This document shows, piece after piece, positions 33,865 through 40,952 of a DNA stretch of 41,375 nt. Location of the stretch: NCBI GenBank assembly GCA_015059105.1, contig SVBB01000002.1, positions 124,728 through 166,102 on the forward strand, read 5' to 3'. A program made the translations under genes and the position numbers. The DNA comes from Erysipelotrichaceae bacterium (lineage in GTDB: Bacteria; Bacillota_I; Bacilli_A; RFN20; CAG-826). Positions within the stretch are counted from its first letter, which is position 1. The number at the start of each line of letters is the position of its first letter. The notes beneath the pieces are model-generated. The model ran no database searches. It was given only the letters and a program-made list of their open reading frames with translations, and was not told the DNA's origin.

Positions 33865-34326
33865 ATGGCGTTTTTATTAGGAAGAGGATTTACAGGTTTC
33901 TATCATTACGGACACCCATGCTTCATTCGTGAAGAATATGAGGCAGTTCATAGCGGTGAATCCGAACTTCAAAGACTAGAAGATGCTTTAGGCATGTCTT
34001 TTTCTGATGTAAACACCGCAATGTATCACTGCTTAACTCACGCTCGATATCAGCTATATCGTCTTGAATCAGATGAAATTGATAATGAACTTCTCAAAGG
34101 CAGAGATCCTTGGATTCAATTTAAAAATGGTTGGGTTCACATAGTGACAGGTGAATATGTTCCGGATTCCATTAAGCCAAATTATGATTCATATCCTTGC
34201 TGGAAGATAGAAGAACCAGCCTCTAGGTATTTTGATTCGCATTCTGCTATTCAGATGAGCGGGTGGATAGGATTAGGAGCAGCTCTTTTTGGTTTTTTCG
34301 CTGAAATGATGGGAGGAAAGAAATAA
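33865..34326 (+). CDS. Conserved-looking hypothetical with C-terminal membrane helix
   Basis: A protein of 153 residues that I do not recognise. The N-terminus is rich in aromatic residues, His and Gly (LLGRGFTGFYHYGHPCFIREEYE). The middle has MYHCLTHARYQLY and DPWIQFKNGWVHIVTGEYVPDS. Several Cys and His residues (Cys20, Cys50, Cys112) could bind metal. One hydrophobic helix (about 131-148, GWIGLGAALFGFFAEMM) would anchor it to the membrane with most of the protein inside. Its stop overlaps the ATG of the PolC-like gene (TAATG), so translation is coupled. A membrane-linked effector or anchor is conceivable. Confidence 0.65.
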   Translation: MAFLLGRGFTGFYHYGHPCFIREEYEAVHSGESELQRLEDALGMSFSDVNTAMYHCLTHARYQLYRLESDEIDNELLKGRDPWIQFKNGWVHIVTGEYVPDSIKPNYDSYPCWKIEEPASRYFDSHSAIQMSGWIGLGAALFGFFAEMMGGKK

Positions 34327-35729
34327 TGTTTAACGAAAAAGTATTTATTGAATCTATTAAAAATAGAGCAAAAGAGAAGAATCTTCTTAAAGAAGCTGAG
34401 AAAGAACTAAAAATATTTAAAAGATTTAATCAAATTGAGTATTTATTTGTAGTTAAAGAGTTTGTAGAAACATTAACAAAAAGTAATGTTCCATATGTTT
34501 TGCTGCGTATGGCGGGGGCGTCTTCAGTAGTCGCTTATATTTTGGGGATTCATAAAATCAATCCAATCGAATATCAACTAACAAATTACTTCTTCTTTAA
34601 TAATGAATATAAAGATGGTGGATTTGGACCGAGATTTGATTTATGCGTTCCAACATCTCAAAAAGAAGAAGTAATTAGAATTTTAAATAAGATATCAAAG
34701 ATAAACCAATCAACATCGGATGCATCAATCATTCGTTTTGGAGAAAATGATCAATATCGAATTGGAATATATGGGAACGGATTATTAGACATCCTGTTAG
34801 AGGGTATCAAGTTCCATATTAGCGATGATTATGCTAAATGGTGCAAAAAAGAATTATCAAAGATAAATGATGATACTAACTATAAAAAAATAATCGATTT
34901 CATGTTAACACCTGACCAAAAAGGATATTGCCTTCCTAACTTAAATGGTTGTGTTTTTGGAATACCTAGTGAGATTTATGAGCTGATGGAAGCTGTAGAG
35001 CCTAAAGATTTAACTGATTTAGCAAAGATCAATTGTCTTGTTAGAGGAATCTATAAAAGCAAAAAGAAACTAATTGAGTGTATTAAAGAAAATGGTATAG
35101 ATGGAACTATTTATAGTAGGGAACAATTCTTTAATCTTTTAGTTAATGTCTATGACATTGATGAGAATGGAGCCGCTCAGATAATTGATGACGTCATTCA
35201 AAGAAATAAACTTACCGAATGGGAAGAATTAACTCTTTCATCTTATGAGGTTCCAAATTACCTGATAAACCAATTTGAAAATATCAAATATCTTTATTAC
35301 ATGTCTGCTTCTTTAGGAGAAATACATGTTGCATACCATTTAGCAGAAATCAAATGGCTGATCCCTGGAGATTTTGAAAAGTTCCTCCATGTGCCTTATA
35401 AGAACTCTTTTGTTGGACCATTCTTTTATATTAATAAGAAACTTTATCCATATAAGGATTCAATTATTGAACATAATCCAAATGTGAGATTTTTTGATGC
35501 TCCAATGTCACATTTTGTTTTCTTTGAGAATTTAGGCATTGATGGTGATTATGGCAACTATCCTAGAGGAAGAGTTATCTTTGATAATTTCCATAAAAGA
35601 TTTGTTGTTTACTTGGATAAAGATTTATTAAAAGACGATATCAAAGCCGAAATTATCAAGGAATATAACTTAGAAGAAAGGCGAACGGTGTTTAGAAGAG
35701 ATGCCCACTATACACATGATGGACTTTAA
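34326..35729 (+). CDS. Catalytically degenerate PolC-like protein fused to a second C-terminal domain
   Basis: A protein of 467 residues. Residues about 25-345 follow the C-family polymerase PolC: AEKELKIFKRF (24-34), RMAGASSVVAYILGIHKINPIEY (61-83; PolC has [22 protein letters not shown]), GPRFDLCV (101-108; PolC has PDIDLNF with catalytic Asp), DLTDLAKINCLVRGIY (228-243), and NKLTEWEELTLSSYEVPNYLINQFENIKYL (294-323; PolC has [26 protein letters not shown]). One catalytic Asp is replaced by Cys, and the protein is far too short for polymerisation. Residues about 363-467 (GPFFYINKKLYPY ... YPRGRVIFD ... FVVYLDKDL) look like a separate domain. Its function may be replication-factor mimicry or nucleotide sensing. 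Confidence 0.65.
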   Translation: MFNEKVFIESIKNRAKEKNLLKEAEKELKIFKRFNQIEYLFVVKEFVETLTKSNVPYVLLRMAGASSVVAYILGIHKINPIEYQLTNYFFFNNEYKDGGFGPRFDLCVPTSQKEEVIRILNKISKINQSTSDASIIRFGENDQYRIGIYGNGLLDILLEGIKFHISDDYAKWCKKELSKINDDTNYKKIIDFMLTPDQKGYCLPNLNGCVFGIPSEIYELMEAVEPKDLTDLAKINCLVRGIYKSKKKLIECIKENGIDGTIYSREQFFNLLVNVYDIDENGAAQIIDDVIQRNKLTEWEELTLSSYEVPNYLINQFENIKYLYYMSASLGEIHVAYHLAEIKWLIPGDFEKFLHVPYKNSFVGPFFYINKKLYPYKDSIIEHNPNVRFFDAPMSHFVFFENLGIDGDYGNYPRGRVIFDNFHKRFVVYLDKDLLKDDIKAEIIKEYNLEERRTVFRRDAHYTHDGL

Positions 35730-35731
35730 TT

Positions 35732-36001
35732 ATGTTTGAATTAATTTGTATGTCACTTCTTGGTGTTGCGTATGTTAATGCCTGCATTGAAGAAGCAAAA
35801 GAAGAACAAGCATTAAAAGAAAAGGAAAGAACCCGCGATTTAAAAATATCGGTTTTCTGCTATGCAGTTAGACATGGGCTTAAATATAACGAAGTAGTGG
35901 AAATGATTCAGAATAATAAATTGACGTTTGAAGATATAGAAAAGGATGCAAAAGAATACGAAGGAAAGCAGAGAGCAACTAAAAAAGAGAATCATTTATG
36001 A
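35732..36001 (+). CDS. Small helical protein of unknown function
   Basis: A protein of 89 residues, 2 nt after the PolC-like gene. A hydrophobic N-terminal stretch (LICMSLLGVAYVNA, about 4-17) is followed by a charged helix and EVVEMIQNNKLTFEDIEKDAKEYEGK. It overlaps the next frame by 56 nt. It could be a small membrane-associated partner or part of a larger protein split by a frameshift. I do not recognise a family. Confidence 0.45.
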   Translation: MFELICMSLLGVAYVNACIEEAKEEQALKEKERTRDLKISVFCYAVRHGLKYNEVVEMIQNNKLTFEDIEKDAKEYEGKQRATKKENHL

Positions 36002-36592
36002 CTTGAAAGACATAAGAAAAAGAGGAATAGCCTTGATCCAAAAGGAGTATGGCGTTGGTTTTGAATTAGCTAAAGAAATCTATTATGAGTGTGAAGAAGA
36101 CGCTGAAGAATATGAACGCATTTTCTTTAGAAAAATATATCCACTTGATTTCTTTGTTTCCTATCTTGATGCGTATTGTATGTACTATCACGAATTTGAT
36201 TTATCACTAATAAATGCAAACTTAGAAACACTTATTAAAGAGATAGACTCAAAACAAGAGGAGTACAAGTTATTAAGCGAGTGTTATAAAAAATATAGTT
36301 CTTTACCATCAAAGATTAGAATTCTCAAGATACAAGCGTTAATGAACGCTGAAGGTATTAAAATGTCCAAACCAGATATCTATAATAGTGCAGCAGAAAA
36401 AAATAATTATTGATCGCAATAAAAAGAATATATCTTTTGCCCTTGGCGTGTCTTTTTAGTTCTAATTATTTAAATAAAGTAGTGGTGAAAAGAGAAAAGA
36501 ATAAATTTACTTCATTTGAAGATTTGAGAAGAAGAACTGGAATACCAGCAGAAAGAATCGAGTGGTTAATTGATAATGGATATATCTTATAA
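35946..36592 (+). pseudogene. PolC C-terminal segment, broken by two homopolymer frameshifts
   Basis: The first frame (35946-36413) contains, from residue 58, YERIFFRKIYPLDFFVSYLD, matching PolC IAYFKVHHPLLYYAAYF, and later LKIQALMNAEGIKMSKPDIYNS, matching LEVALEMCERGFSFKNIDLYRS. After a run of seven A (36397-36403) the match continues one base over (IIIDRNKKNISFALGV, PolC FVIDGNSLIPPFNAIPGLG). After T5 near 36450 it moves again to LNKVVVKREKNKFTSFEDLRRRTG, PolC AIVRAREEGEFLSKEDLQQRG, ending at 36592. Two one-base indels in homopolymers explain this; sequencing error, decay or programmed shifting cannot be separated here. It supplies the PolC part missing from the protein at 34326. Confidence 0.6.
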
Positions 36593-36682
36593 GGAGCATT
36601 TGAGAGATACATACCATTTTCTGAGTTCCACTTTAGAAATCTGACCCATTTTTCGGTATCAAAAGCCCAAAGAACTAAATGC

Positions 36683-36713
36683 GACATTCTGATGGTATCG
36701 GGATGTCTTTTTT
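36683..36713 (+). terminator. Terminator after the PolC-like operon
   Basis: GACATTC (36683-36689) pairs with GGATGTC (36701-36707), with one G-U pair, followed by six T. The rest of 36593-36925 is AT-rich and shows no gene. Confidence 0.75.
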
Positions 36714-36925
36714 ATCCTTAATGGGTAAAACATAATGACGATAAAATTTTGAGGCATATTTTTTTCATATAAAAAACTCATCAAAAAATACCTTTTAAAA
36801 TCTCGCACTGCGTAACCAACAACGCCACTACGAATCCGCTAATGGTTAGGGGCTTTTATTCTTATAAGAATTTTTGTGGTTTAGTACCACTAAAATTTAT
36901 AGAATTAAATATAGAGGTATTTGAT

Positions 36926-37960
36926 ATGTTTGATGATGCAAGACTAGAAAAATTAGAAAATCTATATGATAAATATGATACAGCCACAACTAAAAGTGAA
37001 AAAAGGCGTGTTCTAAATGAAATTCTTGAAATAAATCCAACTGATATTGACTCTATGCATCGTTTAGTGGATTTGCTTCCAGAAAAGCAACAACTTGACG
37101 CACTTTTAAAATTAAAAGAAGATGCTTGGCAAATTATCAAAGATAATTTTAATGATATCGAAGACCTATATTATGACCACGACACTAGACCATATATGTT
37201 TATTTTGATGGACTTATTAGAAAGATATGAAAGAAATAAAAAAGTCGAAGAGGCTTATCAAATAATTAAGGAAATGATGGAATTAAATCAGGGTGATAAT
37301 TTAGGAGAAAGATTCCATCTAGTGGCTTATTATATTGGGCAATATAAAATAAATGAGTTAAAAGACTTTGTTAAAAATTGCCCAGAGGATTTTAGTGTCG
37401 CCTTAAAGTTTGCTATTTTATATTTAGATAATCTTGCTAAAAAAGATAAAAAATTCAAATCATTATATGATGAATTTCCTTATTTATATGCCTTAATAGG
37501 CAAGGAATTGTATTTTAAAAAATATCAATTTCAAAAAATAAAAGGTTTGATTAATTATTATCGTCCGCATGGATTTTTTGAATGTTTTCTTTTCTATGAG
37601 ATGCTTATCACATATTGTAATACTCTAACAATGTCTTTGCTGCAGCATAAATGTGCTTACTATAAAGATATGCCAATAATATCAATTACCGAATCTTTAC
37701 CAAGAAATACAAAATCATATCTATTCGCTCTTGCTAATACATACGATGAGTCGTATAAAACTTTTTTAAAGAAATTAAAAGATTTTAATATAGAAGAAAA
37801 AGAGTTTTTAAAAGATTATGAGACATTAGAAAAAATGCAAGTTCTAGAAAAAAGAGAAGATAAGATATGTTTTAGCGAAGCATCTTATGCATTATTAGTT
37901 TTCTATGTTAAAAAAGAAGAACAGACTCTAGATTATATAAAAGAAGTGATTGGTATTTAA
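36926..37960 (+). CDS. TPR-like helical-repeat protein
   Basis: A protein of 344 residues from the chosen start. The frame is open for 28 more codons upstream, but AGAGG lies 8 nt before ATG 36926. Paired helices include KRRVLNEILEINPTDIDSMHRLVDLL, then HDTRPYMFILMDLLERYERNKKVEEAYQIIKEMMELNQGDNLGERFHLVAYYIG (about 90-143), a TPR pattern with the DTRPYM and D/N-x-G-x-R variants found in some uncharacterised bacterial TPR proteins. The C-terminal 130 residues are helical with no catalytic motif. It lies between the PolC-like operon and a metQ remnant. Function unknown. Confidence 0.65.
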   Translation: MFDDARLEKLENLYDKYDTATTKSEKRRVLNEILEINPTDIDSMHRLVDLLPEKQQLDALLKLKEDAWQIIKDNFNDIEDLYYDHDTRPYMFILMDLLERYERNKKVEEAYQIIKEMMELNQGDNLGERFHLVAYYIGQYKINELKDFVKNCPEDFSVALKFAILYLDNLAKKDKKFKSLYDEFPYLYALIGKELYFKKYQFQKIKGLINYYRPHGFFECFLFYEMLITYCNTLTMSLLQHKCAYYKDMPIISITESLPRNTKSYLFALANTYDESYKTFLKKLKDFNIEEKEFLKDYETLEKMQVLEKREDKICFSEASYALLVFYVKKEEQTLDYIKEVIGI

Positions 37961-37974
37961 CATGAAAGTATATC

Positions 37975-38223
37975 GCAGAGCTATCAGCCCCATTTTTAGC
38001 GGTCATTAATGGCAATTATGCTTTATCAGCTGGAGTGGTGGATATATGTCTTGTCGCCGAAGAATGATTCTGATATTGCTAAAAAGATGGCCAATGTTAT
38101 CGCAGTTAAAACGCCCAAGAAGATAACGAAAAGATACGTGTCTTGCTTAAGGCCTTAAAGCAAGAAAACATCGCAACTTTTATAAAAGCAAAGTTTGGTG
38201 ATTCAGTTATCTATATGATCTAG
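37975..38223 (+). pseudogene. metQ: metQ remnant (NLPA methionine-binding lipoprotein, C-terminal end)
   Basis: Three frames together read APFLAVINGNYALSAG, then NDSDIAKKMANVIAVK, then AQEDNEKIRVLLKALKQENIATFIKAKFGDSVIYMI and stop. This matches the end of MetQ/NLPA proteins (A-VINGNYAL-AG ... LVKAL-S-EVKKFIEEKYKGAVIP). Frameshifts separate the pieces near 38065 and 38110, and everything upstream of the last 80 residues is missing. It is a decayed gene fragment, not expressed as a protein. The ABC partners metN and metI are not seen in the window. Confidence 0.75.
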
Positions 38224-38272
38224 ATTGCATTAACAATTTAAAAATTCAGACGATCTTTGCTAGAATAAGTTG

Positions 38273-38899
38273 GTGAAGTATTTAGTAATCATATCAACTT
38301 TATTTGTTATCGGTTCATTATTAGGATGGGTGATAGAACTTTTCTTTCGCAGATTCGTCTCACAAAAGAAATGGATGAATCCCGGTTTTTTAACTGGCCC
38401 ATATTTACCAATTTATGGTTTTGGAGTCATCGTTCTTTATGGAGTCAGTAATATTCCATTAGGAATCACCATCCAAGCATGGGATATTGTCGCTCGCATT
38501 GCCATTATCGGTGTGGGAATGACGTTGATTGAATTTATCGCTGGTCTCATATTTATAAAAGGCCTCAAGATAAAATTATGGGATTACTCAGATCGTAAAG
38601 GAAACATCATGGGCATCATTTGTCCTTCATTTTCTTTAATTTGGCTAGTATTTGGCTCATTATACTATTTCCTATTAAATCCAATTTTAGTGGAAGGAAT
38701 ATCTTGGATAAGCGAGAACCTCATCTATACATATTTTGTTGGAGCGGTCATTGGAGCGATATTAGTGGACTTTGCTTATTCGGTCCACCTCGCTTCAAAG
38801 TTAAAAGAATTCAAAGAATATGGCGATTTAAGATTTGAAGAATTAAAAAAAGAATTTAAGCGTAGAATCAAAGAAATCAGAAACAAAGATAAGCATTAA
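38273..38899 (+). CDS. Membrane protein of the putative ABC-transporter CmpB family (PF06541)
   Basis: A protein of 208 residues with five or six hydrophobic segments. The opening FVIGSLLGWVIELFFRRFVSQKKWMNPGFLTGPYLPIYGFG is the hallmark of the CmpB-like family of Firmicutes (GWxxE...NRGFLxGPxxPIYGxG), followed by FIAGLIFIKGL and LWDYSDRKGNIMGIICP. The family name suggests transport, but no ATPase is nearby and the true role is unknown. No Shine-Dalgarno is present. TAGAAT (38261-38266) lies just upstream, so I prefer the leaderless GTG at 38273; a TTG three bases earlier is the alternative. Confidence 0.8.
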   Translation: MKYLVIISTLFVIGSLLGWVIELFFRRFVSQKKWMNPGFLTGPYLPIYGFGVIVLYGVSNIPLGITIQAWDIVARIAIIGVGMTLIEFIAGLIFIKGLKIKLWDYSDRKGNIMGIICPSFSLIWLVFGSLYYFLLNPILVEGISWISENLIYTYFVGAVIGAILVDFAYSVHLASKLKEFKEYGDLRFEELKKEFKRRIKEIRNKDKH

Positions 38900-38922
38900 T
38901 TTATTATTTGTCTCATAGGATT

Positions 38923-38950
38923 AATCCCGATACAAATCGGGGATTTTTAT
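38923..38950 (+). terminator. Terminator of the repeated AATCCC-GATACAA type
   Basis: AATCCCGAT (38923-38931), loop ACAA, ATCGGGGATT (38936-38945) with one bulge, then T-rich sequence. Related copies occur at 39516 and 39853. Confidence 0.75.
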
Positions 38951-39036
38951 TTTCTCTCAAAAGCCTTTTTATAAATAAAAACAGTAATAGTTATATTTCG
39001 CAAATTAAAATAATAATGTAAAATGCGAAATGAAAA

Positions 39037-39495
39037 ATGAAGAATAAAGGCAATTATGTTTTTAGAAAAGCAAGCGAACAAGAAGTGAGGAAATTAACCG
39101 AACTTTCAATTGCCGCTTTTCATACTGATTATTTGGTGGGAGGAAATAAACTAGATGGCCCACCAGGCTATGATGATATAAAGTGGCATCTCGATATGCA
39201 AAAAGAAGGCCACCTATATACCTTTCAAGTTGATAATATAATTATAGGTGGAGCAGTTATCTTTATAGATAATAATAGTATTTATATTGGAAGAATATTT
39301 GTGGATCCTTTATATCACCATCAAGGATATGGCATCGCCATAATGAACGCGATTGAATCTTTAGATAACACAATCAATAGTTTTTATTTAGATACACCAA
39401 TAGCAAATAGAAGAACTAATGCATTTTATAAAAAACTTGGCTATATAGAAACTAGTAGAGATAACGAGTGCGTAAACTATAAGAAAATAAAGTAG
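39037..39495 (+). CDS. GNAT-family N-acetyltransferase
   Basis: A protein of 152 residues. FRKASEQEVRKLTELSIAAFHTD opens the fold. IGRIFVDPLYHHQGYGIAIMNAIE (about 86-109) is motif A with the acetyl-CoA loop H-x-Q-G-Y-G. LDTPIANRRTNAFYKKLGYIET is the C-terminal signature (N-x-x-x-N-A-F-Y-K-K-L-G-Y). The ATG at 39037 is the only workable start among three closely spaced ATGs, since the other two soon hit stops. There is no clear Shine-Dalgarno. Substrate unknown. Confidence 0.85.
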   Translation: MKNKGNYVFRKASEQEVRKLTELSIAAFHTDYLVGGNKLDGPPGYDDIKWHLDMQKEGHLYTFQVDNIIIGGAVIFIDNNSIYIGRIFVDPLYHHQGYGIAIMNAIESLDNTINSFYLDTPIANRRTNAFYKKLGYIETSRDNECVNYKKIK

Positions 39496-39515
39496 ACCTT
39501 CCCAGAATCGTTTCT

Positions 39516-39544
39516 AATCCCTGATACAAGTTGGTGATTTTTTT
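39516..39544 (+). terminator. Degenerate copy of the AATCCC-GATACAA terminator
   Basis: AATCCCTGATACAAG (39516-39530) is followed by TTGGTGATT and seven T. The stem has a mismatch, but the layout is that of the copies at 38923 and 39853. Confidence 0.5.
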
Positions 39545-39626
39545 GCAAATTCAGCTTTGAAATAAACCTAACTTTTTGCAAATATAGCATATAAATAAAC
39601 CTAACTTTTTGCAAATTCAGTTTAGC
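39540..39626. repeat. 33-bp tandem repeat, about 2.6 copies
   Basis: Units start at 39540, 39573 and 39606. Each begins TTTTTGCAAAT and the first two end AAATAAACCTAAC; a variable middle of about 9 bases differs. The third is partial. The pattern is iteron-like, but no replication gene is near. Confidence 0.7.
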
Positions 39627-39636
39627 ATGCTATATT

Positions 39637-39840
39637 TTGTTAAAAATGTTGAGAAAAAATACATGTGTTCTTCGATATGGGAAAAAGAGTACCCCATGCC
39701 TTACGAAGAGAACAGCCGCTTCTCCAAAGAGGGCTTGTCAAGAAATTCCATGTGGTGTTACAGGACTACTACATCGAGGCTGTCAAGATAATCGTCCTGG
39801 TCGGCACGGTAAAAAAAGCAAAGTAGTACGTCAGACTGCC
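39637..39840 (+). other. Decayed, GC-richer segment
   Basis: About 200 bases with visibly higher G+C than the flanks and long open frames in all three forward frames (for example MGKRVPHALRREQPLLQRGL in one frame, running to about 39825). None has a start with a Shine-Dalgarno and none is a family I recognise. It is probably a fragment of a foreign gene. Confidence 0.3.
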
Positions 39841-39852
39841 CCAAAACATATT

Positions 39853-39878
39853 ATCCCTGATACAATTCGGGGATTTTT
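39853..39878 (+). terminator. Third AATCCC-GATACAA type terminator
   Basis: ATCCC (39853-39857) pairs with GGGAT (39870-39874) around TGATACAATTCG, followed by T5. Confidence 0.65.
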
Positions 39879-39922
39879 CTTTAAATCGATAAGATAATAA
39901 GCAAGATAATAAGCAAGATGTA

Positions 39923-39951
39923 TTGATAAAGTAGTGGTTGTTTGATATAAT
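39923..39951 (+). promoter_or_regulatory. Strong promoter of the leaderless fic transcript
   Basis: TTGATA (39923-39928), 17-nt spacer, TATAAT (39946-39951), then 6 nt to ATG 39958. This is the clearest leaderless promoter in the window. Confidence 0.8.
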
Positions 39952-39957
39952 AAAGTC

Positions 39958-40950
39958 ATGGAAAAATATGAACCACCATTTGTAATAACAAATGAAATGC
40001 TAAACAGTGTTTCAGAAATCATGGAGATAATCGGGAGAATTGGTGCTCTTGATAATCTCAGTCGTTTTCCTACTCTCAGAAAACAGAATAGGGTGAGGTC
40101 GATACACTCAAGTTGCTATATTGAAGCTAACTCTCTTTCTTTTGATCAAGTCCAAGATATTATTAATGGAAAAACAGTTATTGGACCTGAAAAAGATATC
40201 ATTGAAATTAAGAATGCGATAAAAGCGTACGACGAGATGGAAATGATCAATCCTTTTTCAGCTAAAGATTTAAAAAGAATCCATGGAATCATCGGAAATG
40301 GTGTTATTAAAAACGCTGGTGAATTTAGAACAGGTAACGAAGGTGTTACAGATGAAAACGGTAATGTCGTCTTTGTTGCGCCTCCACCTGAATTGGTTAA
40401 TGGTTTGATGATTGATTTACTCAAGTGGTGCAAGGAAAACTACAAAACCATCAACCCATTGATATTATCATCTATCTTCCATTATGAATTTGTTTTCATT
40501 CATCCTTTTAGAGACGGGAATGGTAGAATCGCGAGACTTTGGCAAACTTGTTTACTTGGAAAATGGAAAGATGTTTTCTACTATTTATCAATTGAAAACT
40601 ATATCAAAGATAATCAAGAAGCCTACTATAAAGCTATATCAGATTCACACATTGCGGGTAATTCCAACCCATTTATTGTTTTTATGCTAAAAATGATTAA
40701 AGATGCGTTAAGTGATTTGACCGATGTTACTTCTATTTCTAGTGGTGACTCTATCTATGTAAAAAGGCTACTATCTGTAATGCCATTTGGGATATATCTA
40801 ACTTCTACAGAGATTCTTGGTTTACTTAATTTAAAAAGCAAAGAAACGTTAAGAAAGAATTATTTGGATCCCGCGATTAATAGTGGACAAATAGTTTTAG
40901 AATACCCAGATAAACCAACCAGCAAAAACCAACGTTATAAAAAGGTGTAA
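39958..40950 (+). CDS. Fic-domain protein (AMP transferase type)
   Basis: A protein of 330 residues. The Fic signature HPFRDGNGR is at 182-190 with the catalytic His182. FVAPPPELV (139-147) is the beta-hairpin flap, and AGEFRTGNEGV is the usual region before it. Near the N-terminus SSCYIEANSL (51-60) resembles the inhibitory helix motif S/T-x-x-x-E-G/N, which would block ATP binding, so the enzyme is probably autoinhibited. Residues about 265-330 form a winged helix (STEILGLLNLKSKETLRKNYLDP). Fic enzymes usually transfer AMP to Ser, Thr or Tyr of target proteins. A sirtuin-like gene follows 2 nt after the stop with AAAGGTG overlapping the end. Confidence 0.93.
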   Translation: MEKYEPPFVITNEMLNSVSEIMEIIGRIGALDNLSRFPTLRKQNRVRSIHSSCYIEANSLSFDQVQDIINGKTVIGPEKDIIEIKNAIKAYDEMEMINPFSAKDLKRIHGIIGNGVIKNAGEFRTGNEGVTDENGNVVFVAPPPELVNGLMIDLLKWCKENYKTINPLILSSIFHYEFVFIHPFRDGNGRIARLWQTCLLGKWKDVFYYLSIENYIKDNQEAYYKAISDSHIAGNSNPFIVFMLKMIKDALSDLTDVTSISSGDSIYVKRLLSVMPFGIYLTSTEILGLLNLKSKETLRKNYLDPAINSGQIVLEYPDKPTSKNQRYKKV

Positions 40951-40952
40951 GA

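Noticed and set aside
34326..36592. The housekeeping PolC gene itself, simply disrupted
   Set aside because: The exonuclease, OB and PHP parts are absent, the core is much shorter, catalytic residues are changed and another domain is fused in; a plain broken PolC would not have an intact, coupled 467-codon frame.
39540..39626. CRISPR array
   Set aside because: Only 2.6 direct copies, no palindromic repeat, no constant-length spacers and no cas gene in the window.
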